From contig JALCBJ010000011.1 of assembly GCA_028066595.1 (NCBI GenBank), forward strand, positions 1 through 64,000: a stretch of 64,000 nucleotides of DNA, given 5' to 3'. Shown piece after piece: positions 27,584 to 36,357 of the stretch (within the stretch, counting starts at the first letter, position 1; the number at the start of each line of letters is the position of its first letter). The notes below the pieces were generated by a model. It saw nothing but the letters and a program-made list of their open reading frames with translations, made no database searches and was not told where the DNA came from. Both the position numbers and the translations under genes were made by a program. Source of the DNA: Thermoanaerobaculia bacterium. GTDB lineage: Bacteria; Acidobacteriota; Thermoanaerobaculia; Multivoradales; J023.

Positions 27584-28540
27584 CTAGGTACAGATCGCGT
27601 CGTCGCCTCTTTCGAGTGCCTCGAGACGGCGCACCAAGAGCCTGTGATTCTTCGAACCGGGATGGCTGTCAAGGTATTGCTGCAGCGTCGATTTCGCCTG
27701 TTGGCAGTCCCCTGCGTCCTGCGCGATCTGATACGCGAGCAGGTCGATCTTCTCCGGCAGAGACGGGAACGCTCCGGCGAGCCCTTGATGGGCTAGCCTC
27801 CGAGCCGTGGAGGCGGTTTCGGCCGCTGCCTCGAAGTCTCGCGCCAGCCGATGAGCATCGGCCATGCGGTAGTAGAGCCAGGGTGCCTCGGGGCCCACCG
27901 TACCGGCGGCCTGGACTAGCCGGGCATAGAGCTGGGCCGCGCGTCCACCGTCTCCGCGCTCGTGTAGCTCCTGGGCCAAGCTGCGCTGCAACGGCGCCGA
28001 GCCCTGGTTCAAGATCTGGGGGAAGCGTGAGATCAGACGTTGCCAGGCTGCGATCTCGGCTTCGAAGCGCTCTACCAAAGCGCCGGCCGGTGCGAAGCCG
28101 GAGACTTGGCCCACGCGGGCCAGGGTGGCGTCGAGAATCAACGTCGTGGGCAAATTGAAAGCACGGTGGCGAGCCTGGAGCGCGCTACCGTCCGCCCCAT
28201 CCTCGACGTCGACGTGCAGCAGGATCTTGTTCTTTGCGAATTCCCGAAACTCCGCCGCCGGGAAGACCTCGCGCTCCAGCTTCTTGCACCAGCCGCACCA
28301 ATCCGCGTAGAGGTCGACCACGATGTAGGCATCCGCCTTCTCGGCCTCGTGCATCGCCTCGTCCAGGTCGGTCAGCCAGACCAACTCGTCGTTCTCTGCG
28401 GCGACCGGCGAAACACCGAGTCCGAGGAGACCGAGCGCGATCAGAAGGCGGGTGGTGACCTGAAGCACCCCTGCGGGTTTGGTCCGTCCCGACGTGTAGA
28501 GCGAAGCCGCTGACGGGTTCGAAGATTTCCACGGATACAT
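27584..28540 (-). CDS. Secreted thioredoxin-fold protein with C-terminal helical repeats
   Basis: 318 residues from ATG 28540 (GGGAG upstream). A signal or anchor helix (LLIALGLLGLGVSPVAA) leads to a Thioredoxin_7 domain with the active site DWCGWCKKLEREVF and the cis-proline region FNLPTTLIL. The second half is helical with TPR-like pairs (AAQLYARLVQAAG, YYRMADAHRLARDFEAAAE, CQQAKSTLQQYLDSHPGS). An intact CGWC pair suggests periplasmic disulfide reductase activity, perhaps fed by DsbD, while the repeats suggest a protein-binding role. Both are inference. It is convergent with the broken beta-helix gene and divergent from the aminotransferase. Confidence 0.85.
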   Translation of the reverse strand: MYPWKSSNPSAASLYTSGRTKPAGVLQVTTRLLIALGLLGLGVSPVAAENDELVWLTDLDEAMHEAEKADAYIVVDLYADWCGWCKKLEREVFPAAEFREFAKNKILLHVDVEDGADGSALQARHRAFNLPTTLILDATLARVGQVSGFAPAGALVERFEAEIAAWQRLISRFPQILNQGSAPLQRSLAQELHERGDGGRAAQLYARLVQAAGTVGPEAPWLYYRMADAHRLARDFEAAAETASTARRLAHQGLAGAFPSLPEKIDLLAYQIAQDAGDCQQAKSTLQQYLDSHPGSKNHRLLVRRLEALERGDDAICT

Positions 28541-28636
28541 GTTCGACGCTCCCTGGGTTCGGAGAGGCGACGGCGCGGTCAGGACCGGTCGAGAAGGAGG
28601 ACGGGTCTGCTGCCACCGGCAGCGGCCGATGCTAGC

Positions 28637-29869
28637 ATGCGGCCCATGTCCCCCTCCTCGGTCATGGAGTCCCGCGGTTCCGTCCTCCCCAAGCTGTCGC
28701 GGCGTGCCGGTGGCTTGGCCGAGTCGGCGACGATGGAGATAAACCGGCGCGCTGGCGAGCTTCGCGCGGCCGGTCACGAGATCATCGACCTGTCGGCCGG
28801 CGAACCCGACTTTCCCACACCGCCGACGGTGGTGGAGGCGGCGCGTCGTGCATTGTCCGACGGCCACACTAGGTATACCGCGGCTGCGGGACTTCCGGAT
28901 CTACGCGATGCGGTCGCCGCACGCTACGCAGGTGCCTGGGGTGCGCCCTGGACAGGTCGGGAGACCGTCGTCACGGTCGGCGCCAAGGCGGCCCTGTTCG
29001 AGGTGATCCAGGTACTCGTGGACGAGGGAGACGAGGTGGTGATGCCGAGTCCGGCATGGGTCAGCTTCGAGGAGCAGATCCGCTTTGCCGGTGGCACGCC
29101 GGTGACCGTGCCGACCGACCCCAAGGAACGCTTCGCCTTGCGCGCGCAGCCCCTGCTCGATGCGATCACGGAGCGGACCCGCATGGTCCTGGTGAACTCC
29201 CCGTGCAATCCAACCGGCGGCGTGGCGACGCAAGCCGAGCTCGAGGCTCTGGTGCGCGGCTGTGTCGAGCGTGGAGTCTACGTGCTGTCGGACGAGACAT
29301 ACGAGCTGTTCGTATGGCACGGCGAGAAGGCGAGCGTCGCGGCCTGCGCTGCCGGAGCTCCCGACAACGTGATCCTGATCGGCTCCTTTTCCAAGACGTA
29401 TGCGATGACGGGATGGCGGCTCGGTTGGCTCCTCGGCCCGCCCGAGGTCGTGAGCAAGGTCATCGCCCTGCAGAGTCACGCGACGTCCAACCCGACCACG
29501 TTCGCTATGTACGGGGCCCTCGAGGCGCTTCGCTCTGCACAGGACGACGTCGACGCAATGATCCGTGCTTTCGCCGAACGACGCAGTCTGGTGGCCGAGG
29601 CTCTGGACGCTCTGCCGGGTGTTCATTGCGCCCCTGCCGACGGTGCGTTCTACGCCTTTCCCGATGTGTCCGAGGTCTATGGTCACGCGGGAGGTATAGA
29701 TGGCTCGATCGCGATCTGTGCTCGCTTGCTCGAGGCCGGCGTTGCTCTGGTGCCGGGCATCGCTTTCGGCGACGATCGCTTCGTTCGTCTATCGTTCGCC
29801 GCGTCTCAGGAGAATCTCCGGCGCGGCATCGAGCGGATGGCGGAGACTTTGGACACGTTACACGGCTGA
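28637..29869 (+). CDS. Class I aminotransferase (aspartate aminotransferase type)
   Basis: Up to 410 residues; in-frame ATGs at 28637, 28646 and 28664 are all possible and none has a clear Shine-Dalgarno. It is a PLP fold-type I enzyme: LSAGEPDFPTPP, the PLP-binding NSPCNPTGG, YVLSDETYELF, and the Schiff-base lysine in SFSKTYAMTGWRLGW are intact, with the carboxylate-binding arginine in FVRLSFA. The sequence resembles the bacterial 1-gamma AspAT (aspC/aatA-like) subgroup, which often also accepts prephenate. It would transfer the amino group between aspartate and 2-oxoglutarate in the cytoplasm. No pathway neighbours narrow the substrate. Confidence 0.92.
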   Translation: MRPMSPSSVMESRGSVLPKLSRRAGGLAESATMEINRRAGELRAAGHEIIDLSAGEPDFPTPPTVVEAARRALSDGHTRYTAAAGLPDLRDAVAARYAGAWGAPWTGRETVVTVGAKAALFEVIQVLVDEGDEVVMPSPAWVSFEEQIRFAGGTPVTVPTDPKERFALRAQPLLDAITERTRMVLVNSPCNPTGGVATQAELEALVRGCVERGVYVLSDETYELFVWHGEKASVAACAAGAPDNVILIGSFSKTYAMTGWRLGWLLGPPEVVSKVIALQSHATSNPTTFAMYGALEALRSAQDDVDAMIRAFAERRSLVAEALDALPGVHCAPADGAFYAFPDVSEVYGHAGGIDGSIAICARLLEAGVALVPGIAFGDDRFVRLSFAASQENLRRGIERMAETLDTLHG

Positions 29870-29905
29870 TCGTCGCTCGGTCCGGAGTCGGTCGCGGACG
29901 GGTCG

Positions 29906-30676
29906 ATGAGATCGCTTTTCGAGTTCGAGGATCAGCCCTGGCTGCCTTCGTCGCTGCGCGATTACATGACCGACGCCCTGCGCGGGCTCTTCAGTTCGCT
30001 CTGCAGACGTACCCGGGTGGCGGACCGACTGGCATGCGTCCTGAAGCGTTGCAATGAGAACAGTATTGTCGACCTCTGCTCGGGAGGCACGGGAGCGTTG
30101 TGTCCCGTCATCGAAGATCTCGAGCTCCAGGGTCTGCGACCTAGTGTTCTCCTCACGGACCGTTATCCCAACATTCCGGCTTTCGAGTCGCTGTGCCGGG
30201 CATCGGACGGTCGTTTCGAGTTTCGTAGCGAGCCGATAGATGCGACGGCCATTCCCCCGGACCTTGACGGTGTTCGGACCCTGTTCGCAGCGTTCCACCA
30301 TTTCGAAGACGAGGATGCCGTGACGATCTTGCGCGATGCCGCATCGAAGCGGTGTGGCTTGGCCGTCTTCGAAGCGTCGGAACGGCATCCGGTCATGATC
30401 CTGGCCATGCCCTTGGTAACGCTGGCCGTGCTGGTGATCACGCCGTCCTTGAGGCCCTTCCGGCTCGGCCGGATCGTCTTTACCTATCTCTTGCCCATCG
30501 TGCCCCTATTGGTGTTCTGGGATGGCGCAGTGTCTTGTCTGCGCACGCGCACGGTGGCTGAGCTGCGCTGACTCATAGCCCGCGCGGCGACACCCGGCTA
30601 CCGGTTCGAGGTGGGACGGGATGCGGTGCGAGGTTTGCCGCTGCGCGTCACGTGGCTGGTGGGCTATCCGGTCTAG
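29906..30676 (+). pseudogene. Membrane-anchored SAM-methyltransferase-like protein interrupted by in-frame TGA
   Basis: The first 221 codons (29906-30568) encode a methyltransferase-like N-terminus (SIVDLCSGGTGALCPVI, LLTDRYPNIPAF, FAAFHHFEDEDAV) and hydrophobic C-terminal helices (MILAMPLVTLAVLVITP, FTYLLPIVPLLVFWDGAVSCLRT). TGA at 30569-30571 ends it, but the same frame continues for 34 sensible codons (GYRFEVGRDAVRGLPLRVTW and so on) to TAG at 30674. As I recall it, the family carries such a tail after the CLRT region, so the TGA is probably a nonsense change, for example CGA to TGA. TGA is used as a normal stop by neighbours, so recoding to tryptophan is unlikely. Whether the truncated form is functional is unknown. 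Confidence 0.7.
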
Positions 30677-30692
30677 CACCACGGGCTGCTAG
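30673..30692. repeat. 20-bp palindrome-tip sequence shared by two convergent stop codons
   Basis: The 20 bases read CTAGCACCACGGGCTGCTAG. The minus strand gives CTAGCAGCCCGTGG, identical to the tips of the 277-bp element at 13523-13799. The CTAG ends supply the TAG that closes the read-through frame of the upstream gene (30674-30676) and the TAG of the convergent binding-protein gene (30689-30691). It could be a collapsed remnant of the element. Confidence 0.6.
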
Positions 30693-31969
30693 GCCGCTTC
30701 GAACGCCATCCGATCTACGAGAACCAGAGCCCCGCTCTGGATGCGGTACACCCCGACGAAGCCCCGCGTGACGTCGCCCGCGGCGTCCCAGTCGATAGGT
30801 GTCGTGGCGCCGTCGAAATCTACGTTGCGACCTTTGCGGATCGCGGTAAGCGCCCGGGCAACACCTTCCGCGCCAGCATTGATCCGCTTTCCGCCACCGC
30901 CGCACACTTCGAAGAGTGCATCGCGCAGCAGGGTGCCGTCTGTGCTCCCGGCGCGCTCGGCAGCGAGACACAGACAGACCGTGGCGTCGTAGGCTGCCAG
31001 AGCGCCCTGCCTCAGAGGCTTCTGTACACGTTCCTTCAGCTCAGCCAGGACGGTCGCATAACCCGGCAAGATGCCGCTCGCGCCGATGGGGATCGTACCC
31101 ATCTGTCCCTCCAATCGCTCGGCGCCCACGGAGAGCACCACGTCAGGACCGAAATTGACATCGACGAAGAAGAAGCGATGGAAGAGTTCCTCGTCGAGCG
31201 CCTCTTTCAACAGAATGTCGGTCGCGCCGGGATAGGCGATAAGGAGAAGAGCTTGCGAGTCGCCGACCGCCGCTCTCCGCAGCTCGTCGAGGTAGCTGTC
31301 GGCCTCGGGGGACACGGTGATGGCGGCGGCAAGCTCGCCCGCAAATGCCGCAAATGCGTCCCGAAAGGCGCGGAAGAGCCCTCGACCGTAGGCGTCGTCC
31401 TGGTAGATCACCGAGACCCGTTCCAGGCCGTCGCGGACCGCCAGATCTGCCAACACCGGGCCTTGGGCGACGTCGGAGAGTGCGGTGCGGAACAGGTATC
31501 CACCGTCTCGGATCGACGATAGCTCGGGTGAGGTGGCGGAAGGAGTGACCGTGGGCACGCGAAGTGGGCCGCTGACCTCGGCGCCCACGCGGAGCGCCGC
31601 CTGGCTTCCCATGGGACCCACCAATGCGTCGATCCCTGAATCGATCATCTCGCGAGCCTTCGTCACCGCGGCGTCGGCGTCGGTTTCGCCGTCGGCGATG
31701 GTGACTTCCACCGGCCGACCCAACACGCCGCCTGCGGCGTTGACCTGGTCCACTGCGAGCTTGACGCCATGCTCCAGATCGGGACCGTGTACTCCGAGCC
31801 TTCCCGAGTAGTCGAAAAGCACACCCAGCTGTAGCCTTTGAATGTCGGCCTGGGTCGGGCCGGGAGCACCATCCTCCGACAAGACGTCGTGTGTCGGGGC
31901 AAGAAGCAGCAGTAAGCAGACGACAACGAGCCGGGCAGCACGCCGGCCGCTTAGATGCGAACGATTCAT
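30689..31969 (-). CDS. Periplasmic branched-chain amino acid-type binding protein (ABC transporter substrate-binding)
   Basis: 426 residues from ATG 31969, with GAGGA upstream. A signal peptide (LVVVCLLLLLAPTHDVLS) precedes a Peripla_BP_6 (LivJ-like) two-lobed domain: QLGVLFDYSGRLGVHG, AVDQVNAAGGVLGRPVEV, LVGPMGSQAALRVGA, TPSATSPELS, VSVIYQDDAYGRGLF, GALAAYDATVCLCLA. Such proteins deliver amino acids or amides to an ABC importer, but no permease or ATPase genes are adjacent, so it is an orphan component here or acts as a sensor. The stop codon lies in the 20-bp palindromic tip sequence. Confidence 0.9.
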   Translation of the reverse strand: MNRSHLSGRRAARLVVVCLLLLLAPTHDVLSEDGAPGPTQADIQRLQLGVLFDYSGRLGVHGPDLEHGVKLAVDQVNAAGGVLGRPVEVTIADGETDADAAVTKAREMIDSGIDALVGPMGSQAALRVGAEVSGPLRVPTVTPSATSPELSSIRDGGYLFRTALSDVAQGPVLADLAVRDGLERVSVIYQDDAYGRGLFRAFRDAFAAFAGELAAAITVSPEADSYLDELRRAAVGDSQALLLIAYPGATDILLKEALDEELFHRFFFVDVNFGPDVVLSVGAERLEGQMGTIPIGASGILPGYATVLAELKERVQKPLRQGALAAYDATVCLCLAAERAGSTDGTLLRDALFEVCGGGGKRINAGAEGVARALTAIRKGRNVDFDGATTPIDWDAAGDVTRGFVGVYRIQSGALVLVDRMAFEAA

Positions 31970-32154
31970 TCCGGGTCCTCCTCGATTGGATCGTTCGTGG
32001 GCTGTAGATTCATACGAATGGTGTCGCGACGGAGTTCTCATCCCGGGATATTGGGCGGACAAAGACACCGCTGGCCGGGATGGTCCGCCGGGACCACTGT
32101 GGTGATCGGAGGTAAGCTGCCCCCGCCAACGTCCACGCGACCGGAGATCTCGAC

Positions 32155-33921
32155 ATGCGCCCGCAATCTCGGCAGGTAGACCCTTCGGATCGAGTCGTTC
32201 CCGCTGTCTGTGTCAGCTTGATTCTATGGCTTTGGGTTGCGAGCGGCATTACGGCGCAGGAACCCGTAGCCAACAAGAGCTTCTCCGAACGGGTAGATGT
32301 CGACCTGGTGCAACTGAAGGTGAACGTGACCGATGGCGACGGGCGTCCGGTGATCGGGTTGACCCGCGACGACTTCCGAATCCGCTACGGTGGACAGAAG
32401 GTGGAGCCGGCACTGTTCTCAGCCGTGGAAAGGGCTGCTGACGAACAGACCGCCTCGGCTACCGACGCTGGAGAGGAGCCGTCCTTCGTCTTGCTCCTGG
32501 TCGACGAGAATCACCTCGACGGCGGTTTTGAGGAGGCGGGTGTGGCGGCGGTGGCAGATTTCGTCGCCGGACTGGGTGGCGAGGATCGCACCATGGTGGT
32601 TTCGGCGAAGGGCGACGAGCTATCCGTGGTGCAATCGTTCACACGCGATGCCGGGGAGGTTGCTAGCGCACTTCGCCGTCTTGATGTCGGACCTTCGCCA
32701 ACCAGTTCGGCGGTCGAGTTCAGACGCCTCATGGACGAGATCCGTAGGGTCGAAGAACGCCCCGCTGGAGATGGCCCCGCCCGATCTCTGAGCAGCGACG
32801 AGCTTCCGATGGCGCTCAGGGGGCAAATCGAAGGACTGGCCCAGGAGGCGTATCGCGAGCTGGCGGCGCTCACCCTAGGCGTCGATCGAGCGATCACCGC
32901 GATGGCGGGCCTGCCGGGCCGCCGGGACCTGGTGCTCATCACCGGTTCGTTGCCCAACCGGGTCGCGCACGAACTGAACCTGGCCTGGAACCGTGCTTTC
33001 GGCTACGGCAGCGACCTCAAGAGCCGGCCGAGTCTGGTGGAGGAGTTCGGTGGCGTCGAGCGACTCGACAATCAAGCCGCCCAGATCGGGATCCGGGCCG
33101 CAGGTACGGAAGAGCTTTTCGGCCTTCTGGCCCGGCGAGCCAATGCTCAAGCCGTGACGCTCCATGTCGTGGGCTCCGTTGGGCGGCGTGACGGGGAGCG
33201 ACGGGTCGACGATCCGGCGATCGCTGTGAGGATGGCGGAGCGTACCGGGGGCCGTGCGGTGGTCGGCCAGAACGCCCACCGAGTGCTCGGGACTGTATCT
33301 GGAGATCTACACAGCTACTACGTGTTGGCCTTCACGCCTCCGCAGCCGGCAAGAGCGGACTCTGGGGAGCCCCAGGACGGGGCCCCCGTCGATGTCGAGG
33401 TCAGATTGGCTCGGCGGCTCAAGAACCTCGCGGTGGCGTACCGCGAGTCGGTACGACCGATACCTCTCGAGGAGAGAGCGGCCCTGTCCGCAGTCTCGGA
33501 GCTGTTGCTCGGATCGGAGTCGGCGACGGAGACCGATACCGGAGGGCTGGGCCTGCGCGCCGAAGTACCGTCTCGGGCCGAGGGCCGAGATGACGTGTTG
33601 CGCTTGCCGGTCGTGGTGTTCATTCCCCTTCGGGGATTGACGATGGTGGAGACGGAGACGGGTGACCGGCAGGGCCGGGTGTCGCTCCACTTCACGACCG
33701 GAGATCTGACACGCGGTGCCCGTCCGGTGCAGCAGGTGGTCCTGCCGTTTCAGCTGACGCCCGATCAGCTCGAAGGGCTCGAGGAGCGGCAGATCGAGTA
33801 CAACATCGACATCCCCATGGGCCTCGACTCGCAGAGGGTCGCGGTGGCGCTCCGCGACGACCTTTCGGGTGACGTGTGGACCGCATCCGCCGAGATCCAG
33901 AGGCTCCGCTTGACGCCTTGA
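32155..33921 (+). CDS. Secreted VWFA-related protein (Acidobacterial type) with degenerate MIDAS
   Basis: 588 residues with GGAG eight bases upstream. A signal peptide (VSLILWLWVASGITAQ) leads into the VWFA-related Acidobacterial architecture: a beta-sandwich lead-in (DVDLVQLKVNVTDGDGRPVIGLTRDDFRI), then a von Willebrand A-like domain. The metal site expected as DxSxS reads LLLVDENHLDGG here, so classical MIDAS metal binding is probably lost. A typical later block (SDLKSRPSL, YYVLAFTPPQPA) and a C-terminal beta domain follow. Function is unknown for the family; secreted or surface protein-protein interaction is the usual guess. The divergent binding-protein gene starts 186 bases away. Confidence 0.85.
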   Translation: MRPQSRQVDPSDRVVPAVCVSLILWLWVASGITAQEPVANKSFSERVDVDLVQLKVNVTDGDGRPVIGLTRDDFRIRYGGQKVEPALFSAVERAADEQTASATDAGEEPSFVLLLVDENHLDGGFEEAGVAAVADFVAGLGGEDRTMVVSAKGDELSVVQSFTRDAGEVASALRRLDVGPSPTSSAVEFRRLMDEIRRVEERPAGDGPARSLSSDELPMALRGQIEGLAQEAYRELAALTLGVDRAITAMAGLPGRRDLVLITGSLPNRVAHELNLAWNRAFGYGSDLKSRPSLVEEFGGVERLDNQAAQIGIRAAGTEELFGLLARRANAQAVTLHVVGSVGRRDGERRVDDPAIAVRMAERTGGRAVVGQNAHRVLGTVSGDLHSYYVLAFTPPQPARADSGEPQDGAPVDVEVRLARRLKNLAVAYRESVRPIPLEERAALSAVSELLLGSESATETDTGGLGLRAEVPSRAEGRDDVLRLPVVVFIPLRGLTMVETETGDRQGRVSLHFTTGDLTRGARPVQQVVLPFQLTPDQLEGLEERQIEYNIDIPMGLDSQRVAVALRDDLSGDVWTASAEIQRLRLTP

Positions 33922-33928
33922 TAGACGA

Positions 33929-33958
33929 CGACCCCTCGCGCCGAAGGCGGAGGGGTCG
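33929..33958. terminator. Bidirectional intrinsic terminator-like hairpin
   Basis: CGACCCCTC at 33929-33937 pairs perfectly with GAGGGGTCG at 33950-33958, and the stem extends inward through GCC/GGC to a GAA loop with one bulge. It lies between the convergent VWFA and DsbA-like genes, eight bases after the VWFA stop. There is no strong T-run on either side. Confidence 0.7.
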
Positions 33959-33996
33959 CAATTGCCGACCGGCGGCTCGACGCGATGTCGGTTCCG

Positions 33997-34965
33997 TCAG
34001 GTGCCGGAGCCGCCCTTGGCGGCCTCGATGATCGGCACAAAGGCCGATACCGGCTGCGCCCCGCTCAGCAGCTGGCCATTGACCAGGAATCCCGGGGTCC
34101 CCGAGACGCCCATGCTCTGGCCGAGTGACATCTCCTGTCCGACCTTCGCAGCGGCGGCTTTGTATTCGTCGGAGTCCGTGTCTTCCGCGCAGGCGGTCCA
34201 GGAGGCCATGTCGATACCCGACCCTTCCAGGTAGCCGCGCGTCTTCTCGAGCACATTCTCCGTATTTAGAGCCTTCTGATCTTCGAAGTACTTGTCGTGG
34301 AGAAGCCAGAAGTACTCGTCGGACTGGTTGGCAGCGCACTCTGTGGCGATGGCAGCCGGCCGGGCCCACGGGTGGAAGCCCAGGGGATAGTGCATGAAGA
34401 CGAATTTGATGTCGTTGGGGTACTGCTCGAGCAGTTGCTCCACCGTGTCGGCACCACGGGCGCAATACGGGCACTGGAAGTCGGAGAACTCGACGATGGT
34501 GACCACGCCTTCGGCGTTGCCGCGGATCGGTTTGCCTTCGATGGCGGTGGCAAGGCGGGCAGCCCGCTCCGTAGCGGCCTCGGCCTCCTCGGCGGCCTTC
34601 TCCGCGAGCTGCTCTTCGATCTCTTCCGCCGATTTCGACACGTCCAGGGGCTCGAGATTGTTGACCATGTAGAACTTGGTGTCGTCGGCGGAGACGAAGA
34701 ATGCCACGGTCTGGGTCTGACGGCCGGCCACCGTGAACGTACCCTGGTCCAGCCCGTCGAACTCCGTGGCCGTGATGTCACCCACGGTCACCTGCGCGTC
34801 GGCCAGCGGTGGGAAGTGGAGCTTCAGATTGGCGAGGATCTTTGCCTTGCGGGCCTCCTGGTCTTCACTCTGCGCGTCGGCGGCAGGGCCGAAGGCGAAG
34901 CAACCGAGGAGGAGACCGGCAGACAAGACAAAACCCATCGTCTTGTAGAGTCGAGGCATTGGCAT
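33997..34965 (-). CDS. DsbA-like disulfide oxidoreductase with N-terminal extra domain
   Basis: 322 residues. An AGGAG site lies three bases before the ATG at 34965 and nine before the in-frame ATG at 34959, so the second may be used. The N-terminus is a signal sequence whose LSAGLLLGC could be a lipobox. A small beta domain (ILANLKLHFPPLADAQVTVGDI, FYMVNNLEPLDVS) and an alanine/glutamate-rich helix follow. Then comes a Thioredoxin_4/DsbA domain with CPYC at about residues 163-166, FMHYPLGFHPWA and the cis-proline in VSGTPGFLVNG. CPYC favours an oxidising or isomerising role. Acidobacterial-type fusions of this kind are common. Likely redox partners are DsbD or an unseen DsbB/VKOR. Confidence 0.92.
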   Translation of the reverse strand: MPMPRLYKTMGFVLSAGLLLGCFAFGPAADAQSEDQEARKAKILANLKLHFPPLADAQVTVGDITATEFDGLDQGTFTVAGRQTQTVAFFVSADDTKFYMVNNLEPLDVSKSAEEIEEQLAEKAAEEAEAATERAARLATAIEGKPIRGNAEGVVTIVEFSDFQCPYCARGADTVEQLLEQYPNDIKFVFMHYPLGFHPWARPAAIATECAANQSDEYFWLLHDKYFEDQKALNTENVLEKTRGYLEGSGIDMASWTACAEDTDSDEYKAAAAKVGQEMSLGQSMGVSGTPGFLVNGQLLSGAQPVSAFVPIIEAAKGGSGT

Positions 34966-35205
34966 GGTCTCCTGTGGACGAAGAAGTCGGTCGTTGTGAT
35001 CGGGATCGCGGATCGAACGGCGATCGGATGGAATGCGCGCTGCGGAAGGGAAGGCGCCGAAGCAAGGCCGGGCATGACGCCGAGCCGCCGGAGCGGGATG
35101 CTCCAGAGTGGATGCGCAGTTTCTCCCATGGTCCGCACGTCGTCAACCGAGGCTGGGCCCAGCGTCCGAAGGGATGGCACGCCGAATCGGTCTGAAACGA
35201 AGGGC

Positions 35206-36357
35206 ATGTTGATCGGTCGGAGGACCGCCGTAGGTCTTTTTCTCCTGCAGGCCGTGCTCCTGAGTGGTTGTGTTCGGCATCTCCATACGCCCTACGGCGG
35301 CGACCGGTCGCAGGAGAGCTCCGTTCGTACCGCGGCAGACACCGCGTCGATGCGACCTGGCCCTCGGGATCCGACCATCCTGACTCCGCGAAGCGATGCG
35401 CCGCGACCCTTTCTCCGTCCGCTGCCGGACGGCGAGCTGGATTATGGCTGGCACGACGGGTTCCTGGCATGGAAGCCCAAGCCGTGCACCGGCGCGGTGG
35501 AAGCGTCGGCCAAGGTGATGATCTCCCGTCGTCCGGGCCCGAAGCGTTGGGTGGTCGTCCTGCCGATCTGGGGGAGCTCCATCTACCCGCCTCGTCAGAT
35601 CTCGCGAAGGTTGCTCCGGGGCGCAAAGGCTGCGGACACCAACGTTCTCTGGATCCTCGGGCCTGATGAGCTCTTCGATTGGCAGGCGATGGCCGAAGCC
35701 CGAACCGAAGCGGAGTACCTGAAGGTGGTGGAGCAGGGTGCCGAGTGCCTGGCTGCCTCGGTGCGAGATGCGCGGGAGTGGATCGACTGGATCGCGACCC
35801 GAGACGACTACCATCCGGATCGCCTGGGGCTCGTCGGATTCTCCATCGGTGCCATCGCCGCAGCAACGTTGGTGGCAGTAGATCCGAGGCCCGATGCCAC
35901 GGCGTTGGTGATGGGTGGTGGCCGGCTCGAACACATCTTCGCTAGCTGTCGAGGTGACGCCCGGTTCGGTCGAAATGCCGCATCGGAGCGATTCGGCTGG
36001 ACGAGAGAAGAGTTTCTCCTACGGATCGAGGAGCCTCTCTCGATCGTGGATCCGGTAGGGTGGTTATCACTCGCTGGTAACAAAGGTCCGGCGGTGGATC
36101 CATCGACTCTGTTTTTCGTTTCTGCGACCAAGGACACCTGCGTTCCCGAGATCAGTCGCGACAGTCTGTGGATCGCCCTCGGCCGGCCCGAACGGCTTCA
36201 ACTGCCCTACGGGCACAAAATGTCATTCCTGTCCATGACGTTCCTCGGCTTGCACCACACATCTCACCGAGTCTTGGGGTTCCTCGATCGCATGGTCGAT
36301 TCCTCGGATCGCCCGCCTGGACCTCCCGACCTCACGACACCGCAGGTGCCACCATGA
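35206..36357 (+). CDS. Lipoprotein of the alpha/beta-hydrolase fold
   Basis: 383 residues from ATG 35206 with GAAGGG upstream. AVGLFLLQAVLLSGCVRHL ends in a good lipobox (LLSGC). After a proline-rich linker, an alpha/beta-hydrolase domain follows: WVVVLPIWGSSIYP as first strand and oxyanion region, GLVGFSIGAIAAATLVA with the GxSxG serine, and late SATKDTCVP and YGHKMSF, which would supply the acid and histidine. The triad therefore looks complete, suggesting an active envelope-anchored esterase or peptidase-like enzyme of unknown substrate. It overlaps ppc as ATGA, an odd coupling of a lipoprotein with a central-metabolism enzyme. Confidence 0.82.
   Translation: MLIGRRTAVGLFLLQAVLLSGCVRHLHTPYGGDRSQESSVRTAADTASMRPGPRDPTILTPRSDAPRPFLRPLPDGELDYGWHDGFLAWKPKPCTGAVEASAKVMISRRPGPKRWVVVLPIWGSSIYPPRQISRRLLRGAKAADTNVLWILGPDELFDWQAMAEARTEAEYLKVVEQGAECLAASVRDAREWIDWIATRDDYHPDRLGLVGFSIGAIAAATLVAVDPRPDATALVMGGGRLEHIFASCRGDARFGRNAASERFGWTREEFLLRIEEPLSIVDPVGWLSLAGNKGPAVDPSTLFFVSATKDTCVPEISRDSLWIALGRPERLQLPYGHKMSFLSMTFLGLHHTSHRVLGFLDRMVDSSDRPPGPPDLTTPQVPP

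Noticed and set aside
34297..35205. A plus-strand frame extending far upstream of the lipoprotein hydrolase
   Set aside because: The first 300 codons overlap the DsbA-like gene antisense and have no motifs; ATG 35206 with its own ribosome site and lipobox is the sensible start.
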